Of a stretch of DNA of 64,000 nucleotides, positions 22,302-32,446 are shown one piece after another. Under the pieces are notes generated by a model, which ran no database searches, was not told the DNA's origin, and worked only from the letters and a program-made list of their open reading frames with translations. A program made the position numbers and the translations under genes. Each line of letters begins with the position of its first letter. Positions within the stretch are counted from its first letter, which is position 1. Origin of the DNA: Ustilaginoidea virens. Lineage: Eukaryota > Ascomycota > Sordariomycetes > Hypocreales > Clavicipitaceae. The stretch is from positions 4,402,001 to 4,466,000 of the forward strand of contig NC_057316.1 of the NCBI RefSeq assembly GCF_000687475.1. The letters are read 5' to 3'.

Positions 22302-25300
22302 TTAGCAGGCCCTAAGACCTAGTAACTCGCGGAACCTAGTAAATTTAGGGCCCGGCAGTGGCTTGGTAAGACCATCAGCAGGCATACTATTAGTAGGTAA
22401 GTAGGTAATTTTAACCAAGCCCAGCTGGGCTTACTCCCTAATATACCAGAATTTTAATAGCGTATGCTTAGTGCGAGCATACTAATTAGGGTCGTTAGAA
22501 TTCGAAATAGAGCCCTGGTTATCGCAGTATAGCGGTATAGGGCGTAAGATATTAATTTCTAGTTCCTTACAAAGGTTAGAAAGCCACTATACTTCACGGA
22601 TAGTCTTAAGTAATGCATTAGATTCAGCTTCTAAAGTAGAAAGCACTACTAAAGAGGCTCTCTTAGAACGCCAGCTAATAGGACCACTATTAATAGTAGT
22701 TAGGAAGCCTCTAGTAGATTTAGAGGTTTCTTTACAGCCAGCAAAATCGCTATCAGAATAAGCGGTTATAATAGGCTATTGGTTGCTTTTAGTAGCACTA
22801 AAGCAAATAGCTTGGTTCTTAGTGCCTTTGAGGTAGCTAAAGCTGCCTTTCGCAGCATTTAAATGCACATTAGTTGCCTTGGACATAAACCGAGAGAAGT
22901 ATTGAGTAGGAAATGCTAGGTCGGGTCTAATCATCATCATAAGCCACATTATAGTGCCAGTAAGGCTCTGATAAAGGCTTTGATCAGTAGGGCTAAGGTC
23001 TTTTCTACTAAATTCATTAAGAATTCCTAGTTAGAGTAGAATAAGCTGAGGTTTAGTATCCTGTAAGCCGAATTTAGCTAGAACCTCTACTATAAATTAG
23101 GCTTGGTGTAGCCATAAGAGACCTTCCTTCCTATTTCGTATAATCTATACGCCTAAGAAGAAGGAAGCCAGACTGCGGTCTTCTATAGTATAGACCTTAT
23201 AAAATTTCCTTTTTAGCTGGTTAATATAAGTTATATTTAGACTAACTAATAGGCAATCGTCAATATAAGTAACAATAAAGGTGCTAGTTTACTTATTATA
23301 AAAGATGGCAGCATTAGAAGCTAAAGGTAAAAAACCTTCACTAGAAATTAGGTCCTTTAGCCGGTATTGCCATTCGCAGGGTGCTTATTTTAGCCCGTAT
23401 AGGGCCTTCTTTAGTAAAATAGCTTGCTTAATAGAGGGATTAAAGCCGGCTTCTTTAAGTAAAGTTAATAGCCGTTGCCATTGAATATCAGACTAAAGCT
23501 TACTATCAGTTAGCAATAAGCTCTCTGTAAATTTAAGAAATCCATCAGGAATATCCATATAAATAGTCTCAGAAAGTTCGCTATTTAGGAAGGCGCCTAT
23601 AAAGTCGATCTGCTCTATTTCCTAATTATTACTAGCAGCTAAAGCCAGTATAACCCTCTAGGTAGGTGGGATAGAGGTAGAAGCATAAGTATGCTGAAAA
23701 TCCTTTCCTTCAACTTGCATAAAACCCTTAACCACTAATCTAGCCTTATATTTTATAGGCTGATTATTAGCATCTTTTTTAACCCGAAAAACAGGCCTAT
23801 TGCGTATAATTTTCCTATCAATAGGAACGCTAGACTTAGGAATAAATTGGAAGACTTTAGTATCTAATAACTACTCAAATTCCTTAAATAATGCCTTTAT
23901 CCAAAGGTCTTTTTTAGGGCTTCGAAGTATATCCTTCCAGCTATTAGGCGTACCATCAGGGGCCTTTTTAGCTAGCTTACGCTTAGCTGCATAGCAGGAA
24001 TCCCATATTAGGTGGTATAAATCCTGATTAGGGAATAAGTCGGTAGGGCTAGTAGGGTCGGTAGGGCTAGTAGGTATAGCAGGGCCAGCAGGGCCAGCAG
24101 GGCCAGCAGGGCCAGTAGGGCCAGTAAGGTCGGCAGGAGTAAGGCTAGTAAGGATATCTATAAGGTCATCCTTTGCAGTAGCCGGGGACTATAATATAGG
24201 ACGGTTATCTAAGGTAGCATTAGTATTAATAACGCTAGTAAGGTTAGTAGAGTTAGTAGGGTTAGGAATGCTTTCTAGGTCATCCAGTAAAATAGCAGGT
24301 TCTCTGCTAAATACCCCCTCTGAACCTGTATTTTGCCCTTTATGAAAGTCTCCTTCTAGGCCATTAGAAATAGGGCCTATACCTTCATTTTAATGAATAA
24401 AGGTAATAAAAGTTATTTTAGTAACAACCTTCTTCTTTAGAAGGTAGACTAGGTAAGTATTATTACCTAAAGTAGCAAGGAGCCTACCAGGCTCGGTACG
24501 GGGCGCTAATTTGCGGCTTTTTACACGCTTTTCGTATGGTATAAGCACTTCAATAGCTGCTCCAATAGCCCTAAGGTTAATAAGATCAGGGTAGTGCTCC
24601 GGCGTAATATAGTCATAATCCTTTAGTAGCTCCTAATAGGGGCTAGAAGGTCTATTAGTAATAGCTATTATATTTACTAGCATAATAATGCCGGTAATAA
24701 CAGCAGACCAGAGGTTAGATAGTAGTCTTGACCAAGCCATAATAGCACGTAGCCTATCAGCTATAACCCTAATAGACCGCTCAGCTAGGCCGTTTTATTC
24801 ATAAATATAAGGGCAAGATGTATTAAAAGTTATACCCTGTTCGACAAGCCAATCACTAAGCATTTTATTAATTTCATTTCCACCATTATAGTGGAATTCA
24901 ATAGGCGTTTTACTATATCTGACCTATAGGCTCTATATAAAGCTCTGTAATGCTTTAAATATAATAGTGCCTTCCCTATTAGGCAGTAAGTATAGCCAAC
25001 GAAATCGGGATTTTCTATCCACTAATATAAGGGCAACAGGTCGTTTGTTATATGGCATAGGTAATATAGCAAAAGTATCACCTTCTATAATATCCAGGCA
25101 TTTAGCTGGATTTGGAATCGCATCTTTAGAAGGTCTTCTAACCTTCTTAGCCTATATACAGGCTAGGCAGCGAAAATTAGTATCTTTAACCTTATTAAGG
25201 TTAGGAAGACCAGGGGTATTAGTATAGGTCTTTTTAAGTAGCTGAATACCTATATGCCCTAGCCGTATATGCCAAATGCCGGCTAACTGTAATAACTTCT

Positions 25301-27211
25301 GATATTCTGTATCAGCAGCTACAGGGGCAGGAGTAGGGCTAGTAGCCACTACGGGATTTTTGCTAGTCGTAATAGCGGGCTCTTCGCTAGTCGTAATAGC
25401 GGGAGAGTTAGTAGTAGGGCTAGTAGCCTCTATAGGTTCCTTACTAGTTGCAATAGTAGGAATAGGGGTAATAGTGGTATCCTCAGGATCACTATAATCA
25501 GTAGGGTTAGTAGGGCTGGGGACCTCTATTGTTATACTATTAGTGACAGTATAATGGCTGCAAGGTTGATGCAGTAGTGGTGTGTCTATTCCTTTCTGTG
25601 GAAGGAAAAAGCCGTATTTTTCAAAGTTAAAAATGCCGATGCATTTACGGCTTGCTGACTAAAGCTGATTTTTAATTAATACCCCTTTAGCGGCATAGTG
25701 CTTTACACCGCTAATAATATTAATATCCAAGGTAGGAATATATAGGGTATTCTTAAGCTCTATAATACCCCATTTGGTGGGATTAACGCCCTATAGCACA
25801 GTAAATCGTGCCGTGCCCTAACCAATAGGGGAAATAGGGCCACCACTAGTAGTAATAACAGGCTTATCGTCCTTCTTAAAGTGGTGAAAAGTGGTGAAAT
25901 ACTTCTTATCATTAACAATATGACAAGTAGAGCCTATATCGTAAAGGAGGGCATCCTTAGGGGTCTTACCGCCTGATTTAGCACTATAGCTTATATCAGT
26001 GGATATAGAGGAAGAAGAATAAGATATGTTAATATCCTGAGTATTATAGTTGCCTATAATAAAAGCCTTAATATCTTGCTGTTTGCTGCAGTCCTGTTTC
26101 TTCTTCTGTTGCTGCTTCTTTTTCCTATTATTAGTAGAATTATTCTTGCTATTATTAGTAGTAGAAGCGGCATTAGCAGACCCTTTATTCTTAGAGTCCT
26201 TAGAAGCCTTGAGCTGCTTAGGGTTATTATTAGTAGCTACCTTATTAGACCCTTTAGAACGCTGTTCTTCTAGTAGGTCAACTATAAAATACTAGAGGTT
26301 AAATTTGCTGCTGTTAATAATACCTTGGGCGCTATAAGCCCTAATTATAGAGCGTTGGCGTTCCGTCTAGCGGGTAAATACCCCCTCTACAGCCCAAAGA
26401 TACTGGTTAATTTAGTCGAAAGAGTCGATCTTAGAACCTAGAATTCTAAGGCGAGAAATATAGCTATTAAATTCGCTATTAAAAGCCTCTAAGGTGCCCT
26501 TATAACCGGTAAATATAAGGGTGTGAAAGGTAGGGTATAAGTATGCCCGCTATACTTCTAGTGAGTGGCAATACTGGGCCACTAGCAAAAGGTAAGCTTC
26601 CTCTAGGTCATTATACCAGTCTATAGCCTCTACAGCCTCTTCACCATAGCTATTCTTTAGCATTAGTAGTAGAAGGGCCTATTCAGACTCATTAAAGTGC
26701 CTTGCTATAGAGGGGTCGTTAATAAAGTTAGCTATTTTAAAGGCCCTAAGTTATATTATAAGGGCCTGCTTCCACTAGTCGAAATTATAAGGGCTTTTTA
26801 GCTTTTAAGACTCCTTAAAGCGGTTGGCAGTCTTAGCTAATTCTTTAATAGCCCTATTACTAATTTAGTTGGTGATAGTTGTTGTTGATGCCGTTGTGGT
26901 ATAAAGAGGCTCTTTACCCTTATATTTTATAGGGGTAGAAGGTTAGTCGATTTCTATAACGTCAGCTTTATTATTATTATCTTTAGTGGTAGTCGTCTTA
27001 GTGGAAGGTCTAGCTTTAGTGGCTTTAGTAGGCTTCTTATTAGTAGCCTAGGTAGCCTAGGTATCGTTATTTTGCCTACTAACTAGGCCCTGTATAAGTC
27101 AGTTAGTATATTCATCTGGGACTTCATATCGTCCATATCCATCTGTAGTTGTGCATTAGTATCAACTTTAGTATCGGATTTAGGGACCTTATAGGATCCT
27201 GACTCTGCTAT
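22302..27211 (-). pseudogene. Degenerate gag-pol of the inner Copia element
   Basis: One long minus-strand frame is readable from about 27211 to 22302 with embedded TAG/TAA. The likely start codon reads ATA instead of ATG. In order: a Lys/Gln-rich gag end (26160-26070), protease core YDIGSTCHIVND (about 25945), the pre-integrase motif IWHIRLGHIG (about 25260), integrase core ending near NGLAERS (about 24790), a GPA-repeat linker (24079-24126), and reverse transcriptase with VVKGFMQVEGKDF and an intact YIDD (about 23256). RNase H follows with LEAESNALLK, and a C-terminus with ADGLTKPLP. Stops fall where Gln or Trp is expected. Several catalytic residues remain intact, which fits a fairly young lesion load. 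Confidence 0.88.
24079..24126 (-). repeat. GCAGGGCCA nonanucleotide repeat encoding Gly-Pro-Ala
   Basis: Five to six nine-base units. In the pol frame they read as Gly-Pro-Ala triplets, followed by Pro-Thr-Ser/Pro-Thr-Asp repeats, in the linker between integrase and reverse transcriptase. Confidence 0.85.
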
Positions 27212-27480
27212 AGTGGGCAAAAAGGGTTTAAAAATCCGTTGAAAAATAGTGCCGATAGTTGTAAAAACAGAGGAATAACTAGCTGAATAGCTAGCAAAAT
27301 AGTCGAATAACTAATTAAATAGTCGAATAACTAGCTGGATAGTCAGTTAGTATAGTAGCTAATAGCCTACTATAAAAAGTAACCGCAGAATATAGCGGTA
27401 GGTCTCAATATAAAAGCACAGATGCCGTAGGCGTTGTGCAAGTCCAGAATATAGCGTTAGTATTCAAGGTGTTTATGTGG

Positions 27481-27660
27481 TGCCGTAATATAAAGGTGCC
27501 GTAAGTGCCGTAGGTGCCGTAGGTGCCGTGGGTGCTATAGGTGCCGTAATATAAAAGGTGCCGTAAGTGCCGTACCAAAAGTGCTATAAGTGGAAGAGTA
27601 TAACAGGTGCCGTATAGTGCAGTAGGTGTCGTGCACTAGGTGCAAAAGTGTTATACAGTG
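27481..27660. repeat. GGTGCCGTA-type minisatellite in the inner element leader
   Basis: Units of GGTGCCGTA, AGTGCCGTA and GTGCTATA recur many times here and in looser form from 27360 to 27800. The block lies between the 5' LTR/primer site and the gag start, so it is in the untranslated leader. Confidence 0.85.
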
Positions 27661-27943
27661 GTATAGTGTGGTAGATACCACACTATAAAATCCGTAGGTG
27701 CCGTAGGTTACTCCGAAAATAACGTAAAGTTACGCTAAAAGTGCCGTAAAGTTACGCCGTAAGTTGCCGTTAGGTACGCCGTTGATTGCCGCAGGGTAAT
27801 GCCGTAGGTAATAAAGGGTAAGCCAAAGGTAATAAGGGTAAGCCGAAGATACCAAAGGATAGCTATATTAGTAGTACTAATAAGCAAAAGAGACCAAGGG
27901 GTGAACACAAAAAGGTAGGGTAAAAACAAAAAAGTATAAACCC

Positions 27944-27955
27944 GGGCTCATAACC
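27944..27955 (-). other. Primer binding site of the inner element matching the initiator tRNA anticodon arm
   Basis: The plus strand reads GGGCTCATAACC immediately before the 5' LTR end. This equals the anticodon stem-loop of eukaryotic initiator tRNA-Met (anticodon CAT in GGGCTCATAACCC), so the element-strand site GGTTATGAGCCC would pair with a half-tRNA primer. That priming mode is known for Drosophila copia and yeast Ty5. Confidence 0.75.
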
Positions 27956-28717
27956 TATTGCAATTCTCAAGGTCACTATAAAGCAAAGCCTTACTAGCTA
28001 GCTAGATGGCACAAGACTGTCTGCGACCTGTGAACTAATCTTAGTATAAATACTAGATTTTTCACCAAGTCCTAAGACTATACAAGTGCTATAAAGCAGG
28101 GCAAGTGTAAAGGCAAGGCAAATATAAGATAACCAGAAACGCAGGGAAGGTGGAAGTTAAGAGGCATATAGTGCATTAACAGACTCGATTGTGCTGCCCT
28201 TCTACTATCTAGAAAGAAGGGGGAAAGCTATCCTATATATACACGAAGGAGGGGTGGGCCCAGGCATCCAGGGAAGCCAGTAAGGGGGCTCCCCGTAATG
28301 CTCGCTATGATACGTCAGCAACCCCGCTATATCCGACCTTTCCAACCACCCTAACCACCGCACTAGTAATTAGTCACCGTACTAGTAACTAGCCACCACG
28401 CTAGTGACTAACCACCACACTAGTGGACTAGCCACCACGCTAGTAGGCCACCACGCTAATTTAGCAATGCCACACCACGCTAGTAGGCCGCCACCACGCT
28501 AGTAGGCAACCACGCTAATTTAGCAATGCCACACCTTTTCAACAAGGCCTACCTTACTTGATATACAGTAAATAATCCACTGAAAATCCTTAAGGTAAAA
28601 GGCAAAGGCCTAAGGTAATACTACCATAAGTCCAAGAGGCGGTATAAGGGCCAGAAGGTTAGTAGGCCAGTAGGGCATAAGGCCAGCAGCCTAGTAGGCT
28701 ACTATAGGATTTTAACA
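27956..28717 (-). repeat. 5' LTR of the inner element
   Basis: 762 bases, same length as the 3' LTR and differing at two sites by direct comparison. It should hold the element promoter; TATATATA lies about the middle. Confidence 0.95.
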
Positions 28718-28722
28718 ATATT

Positions 28723-29681
28723 GGTTCCTAGCGATTAAAGTTATTCGCGACTATATAGAAGGGAAGCTATAGCTTACCTAGAGGGCGTACTTCGATAAGC
28801 TTACGATTAAATATAACCTTACCTTTTTTGATAGAAAGGAACCCCCTAAGCACCTATTAAACGCCGTAAAATTTAAGAAGTATAATAGAACGGCTGAACC
28901 TAATAATACTTAGCGATACTAATTAATAGTAGGATTATTAGTATATCCGATTATAATTATTAGGCCTGAATTAGGCTATATCGGATCATAGCTTTCCTGC
29001 TTCCTTCAAAATCCTAGTCTAGACTATTTGCACGCGGCAAGGAAGGCCCTTAACTATAGCTATACTTAAAAGAATATTACTATTAAATTCAATACCGATA
29101 ACCCGGAAATATAGGCATATTTAGATGCATCTTTTACTAACGATATTACATCCCGATACAGCTCACAAGGATATATAATCAAGCTATTTAGTGGCCCGAT
29201 TGTATATAAAGCTAGTCAATAGGATACCGTAATAATATTATCTACAGAGGCTGAATTGCTAGCGATTTTATACACCGCGAAAGAGGTTATCGCATTCCGC
29301 AGGCTATATAAGGAAGTTGGGCTTCATTTGGTATAGGATATCCCTACTATTTAGTGCGATAATATCTAGACTATTCGCCTATTGAAGGAAGAGTTTTTTA
29401 AACTCATAACCCGGCTCTATCACATTAATATTCATTATCATTAATTGCGATAGGAAGTTCAGAAGGGTTCTATTGATATTACATAGGTTCCTATAGGTAA
29501 TATGATTGCTAACGGTTTTACCAAGCCCCTAATAGGCCAGAAATTTAAAACCTTCCGCCATTAGCTAGGGCTAGTAGTATTAAAAGGCTCCCGTAATACT
29601 AGGCAGTCTCACGATATTCGTCGTGATATTAAGGAAATGCCTTATAAAGAGGATGATGAAAAGCCTTACCAAACAGATTAA
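28723..29681 (+). pseudogene. Degenerate pol of the outer Copia element, second part (reverse transcriptase end and RNase H)
   Basis: This continues the frame interrupted at 21412. RNase H is recognisable from AYLDASFTNDITSRYSSQGY (about 29110) through SGPIVYKAS and LSTEAELLAILYTAKEVI (about 29245), ending with a C-terminal tail and TAA at 29679-29681. Multiple TAG/TAA codons stand where Gln or Trp is expected. Confidence 0.82.
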
Positions 29682-29947
29682 GAAGATGCGTTTCAATAGC
29701 CGCATACGTTTTCCTACGTAGACCTAAATTTTGTGGTTTATTGTTATTTTCTATTGTCTTTTACGTTCCTCACAATAATATATGCGAATAGGGGCATTTT
29801 TACCCCTAAGGGTTATTTTCAATAATAGCGCCTCTACCGCTCTTCTTGCTACGGTATAATAACTTCTATAGTTCTATTTGCTATCTTATTTTCTATAGGA
29901 ATTAGCTATATAGTAGGATATGCTCGATAAAGCATATCCTGGGGGGG

Positions 29948-30145
29948 TGTATTGGCGGGGATACCGGTGGATCATCACATATATCGGGAATATCCGGATA
30001 CGAATGTGGCACATATAACCGAGGGAACAGTAGCCCCTTAGGGTTACCCCCGTGCCCACTATAAATAGCTAGTGACCTGAGTACTATTGAGACAGGTCAG
30101 GTCAACCCTTTATAATATACCGCTTTCTCTCCCTGCTTCCTGATA
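29948..30145 (+). repeat. Right LTR of the outer element
   Basis: 198 bases, TGTATTGGCGGGGATACC to CTTCCTGATA, preceded by a run of seven G (29941-29947) that serves as polypurine tract. The terminal CA has become TA. It is followed by GTAGG (30146-30150). Confidence 0.92.
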
Positions 30146-30150
30146 GTAGG

Positions 30151-30858
30151 TAATAAACCGCAGACAAAATAGCAAACATTGAAACAGGGCACGTATGTTC
30201 AATTCCCCAACAATTCCCCAACGTCTTCAGCCCCTTGCTGAAGGCTACGACAACTTGTGGGGCGCTGTATGTATGTATTTCCAATTTTCATGAAAGGTCG
30301 AGCTACTGCTTTTGCAATCAGATTCACACCCATGCCTCGTCAGGCGGGCTTGTACAAACAAACATTCCGCTGGCGACCCTTCCCCCCCGATGTACTTGCT
30401 GAAACGCGTGGACAGCCGCGCACGAATTGCTTGCTTGTATGTTGTTGGCCAAATTCGGTGGCCACCTCCTCCGTAATATGTCAGTTCGCGTCGGTCGAGT
30501 CTCTGCAACGCATGGTCCGACCTATCCAAACGACGGGCGAGAGACGAGGTTGGAAGCATTGATGCCACTGGAAACATGATGTCGTTTGCCGGCAGTCAAG
30601 TCAAAAACCCTCTTGCCATTTCGCATGGCACACTTGACTGCAAACAACAGGCACTTTCGTGCGCAAAGCCTGCCAACTGCGGGCACCTGGCTGCCATCTG
30701 CCAGAAAATGCCTGGCTGGGTTTCTTATTTAAAAGTGAACATCATGGGAACTCCCTTCCTGCATGCATCCAGCATCCATGCATCATCATTCCGTTCCGAT
30801 CCTGTCTGGATGGTAATAAGTCATTGACCGAAACCTCCTTTGGGACAAGCGCAACAAG
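30151..30858. other. Intergenic: retrotransposon right flank to Arb1 start
   Basis: About 700 bases of normal base composition. No supportable gene; it should contain the Arb1 promoter. Three near-identical TGTCGTCTTTCA words mark the start of the Arb1 frame. Confidence 0.5.
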
Positions 30859-32446
30859 ATGTCGTCTTTCATGTCGTCTTTCATGTCGTCGTCTCAGAAT
30901 GATGGAAACCATAAACCTGCAAACACCAACGTGTCAGCCAATTCTCGGAGCCACCGCACGGCCAATAGAAGCATGGCCCGGCGGGGTCCCACTGCTTTGC
31001 CCAAAAATCGCGGCACAGGTTTCGAAGGTTTGTCTGTTACTTTAGCAAATGGACATGGCTTCACAGTGGCAGTCAGTCCCTGATGGCTTGCAGAATACTT
31101 TGCGGACCCCCCCATGACAGCCGGTGAAGCTGCAGAAGAAAAGCTGGAGATATATGCCGAGTACGACAACGCCCCGTCCCGTTACCTCGCATCTTCTCGA
31201 TCAAGCTACTAACCAAATCTCGTAGAACAGTTCCGCTGGATGAGTATGTCCGGGATAGGGGAAAAAACTCCGTTGCCGTCAAAAGGATACTGACATGGAA
31301 AAACGCAGGCGAATTCAATCTTGCATTCAGCGCTTTCGAGCACGACGCCGCCTGCAAGGAGACCAAGTCGCCCTGTTCAACGAGTACCTATTCATGGGTG
31401 GCGTTGATACCTCGCAGAATTCCTTTTCCGGGCACGACCCAAAAGATCTAAAAGATCTCACACCAGCGGAGCGTCGCCAAGCTACCGCCATAGATTCCGT
31501 GCACTTTGGTTCCGGCACAGACGAACGCTTTTACAATGGCGATGATGCGCACTGGTCTGTGGATTTTGCCGGCGTGGCGGCCGGCTTCTTCTCCACGTCT
31601 TTTGGGCTCCTAACTGGTTTCCACCCCCAAAAGGCTGAAGCGGCCATCAACCTGGTCGAAAACTTCCTGCGCTATGTTCTGCAGCATGGCATCTGTACAG
31701 AGTACAAGGACAACGTCGAGTCCGCTCTGCAAGTATGCCAACAGGCAAGAATTGAATGGCCCATGCTGAACCAGCTGAGCAGCGACCTGCCTGGCTGCTT
31801 CAACCTGGCCGCGATGGAGCTCCTGGACAAGGCCGACGCTAGCGACTGGTCGTTTCTGTCATTCTCGCCACCGGATGGCTTTGACGCAAAGGCTGTCTTC
31901 CGCACCGCTTGTGAGCTGCGTGGTGAAGCCGCTACCTTGGATCTTTTCGCAAAGGGCGGTGGTGTCAAGGCACGCAGGCAGCATGATCTGACAGCCAAAG
32001 TCGTCAGAATCGATAGGCCATCCGGCACAATGCTCCAACAGTTCGCCGCCGTTGAGGTTGAAGGGTACAGCAATAAGATTGACCCAGTGGGCAAAGTGTT
32101 TCTCAAGCGGACCGTGATCGAGGACGAGTGGGTCCGCCCACAACAACAGCCAGACCCGGAGGCGACGCCCTCTGCAGAGGAGTCGGAGTTTTGTTGTTGG
32201 TTGTATCTGGAAGACTGTCTGCTGGAGAATATTCTGCCCGGCATGAAGATGGAGTTGACCGTTGTCGAGTTGATCACGGGGCTGTGGATTCTCAAGACTG
32301 TTTCGAGAATTGTTCCCACGTTTTACACCTTCTTGCCTCAACAGATGATGAGGCATTTCAAACATCCGAGGCAGCATGACAAGCTTGCACCATCTGCGAA
32401 CGACGCAGCTGCGGAAGAGGGACAGGCTGCAGCGGAAGTCGCCTAG
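30859..32446 (+). CDS. Arb1-family Argonaute siRNA chaperone subunit
   Basis: In fission yeast Arb1 is a subunit of the ARC complex, which holds Argonaute with duplex siRNA and is needed for heterochromatic silencing. I place exons at 30859-31027, 31094-31180, 31231-31243 and 31309-32446, about 468 residues. The reconstruction joins a Ser/Asn-rich N-terminus to KNRGTGFE-EYFADPPMTAGEAAEEK, then PLDE-RIQSCIQRFRARRRL, LFNEYLFMGGVDTS and SVDFAGVAAGFF, the order expected for the Arb1 domain. Exon 3 is a 13-base microexon; an alternative acceptor would make it 18 bases (31226-31243) with a donor at 31176. All donors are GT and phases fit. The C-terminal tail is Ala/Glu-rich. The family call rests on remembered motif patterns. 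Confidence 0.75.

Larger units (their letters stand above)
21413..28717 (-). mobile_element. Inner, complete Copia retrotransposon inserted in the outer pol gene, minus orientation
   Basis: 7,305 bases with two 762-bp LTRs and an ATATT duplication. Read on the minus strand the order is: 5' LTR (28717-27956), primer site, leader with minisatellite, gag, protease, integrase, reverse transcriptase, RNase H, polypurine tract, 3' LTR (22174-21413), which is Ty1/Copia order. The coding frame is broken by nonsense codons, so the copy is not autonomous. The LTRs differ at only two positions by my reading (21842 A versus 28385 G; 22023 T versus 28566 C), implying a recent insertion. Confidence 0.93.
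16274..30145 (+). mobile_element. Outer Ty1/Copia-type LTR retrotransposon, RIP-degraded, with two nested insertions
   Basis: The element is bounded by 196/198-bp LTRs and a GTAGG duplication. It spans 13.9 kb, but subtracting the solo LTR (18322-19068) and the inner element (21413-28717) with their duplicated targets leaves about 5.8 kb, a normal Copia size. Gag, integrase, reverse transcriptase and RNase H follow in Copia order on the plus strand, all broken by TAG/TAA. CA and TG dinucleotides are strikingly rare while CG persists, the footprint of RIP acting on CpA. The block is visibly more AT-rich than the flanks and has no long open frames. It is a dead copy. Confidence 0.92.

Noticed and set aside
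22302..27211. Stop-codon reassignment or readthrough as explanation for the TAG/TAA codons
   Set aside because: Host genes in the window use TAG, TAA and TGA as ordinary terminators. The element's stops are explained by C-to-T at CpA, so no recoding is needed.
27360..27800. CRISPR-like array
   Set aside because: The repeated words are short, uneven and without unique spacers of constant length. The context is a eukaryotic retrotransposon leader.
16274..30145. Host genes inside the AT-rich island
   Set aside because: The few short frames there translate to pieces of Copia pol, or to Leu/Ile/Tyr-rich sequence from AT bias. None has a host-gene signature.
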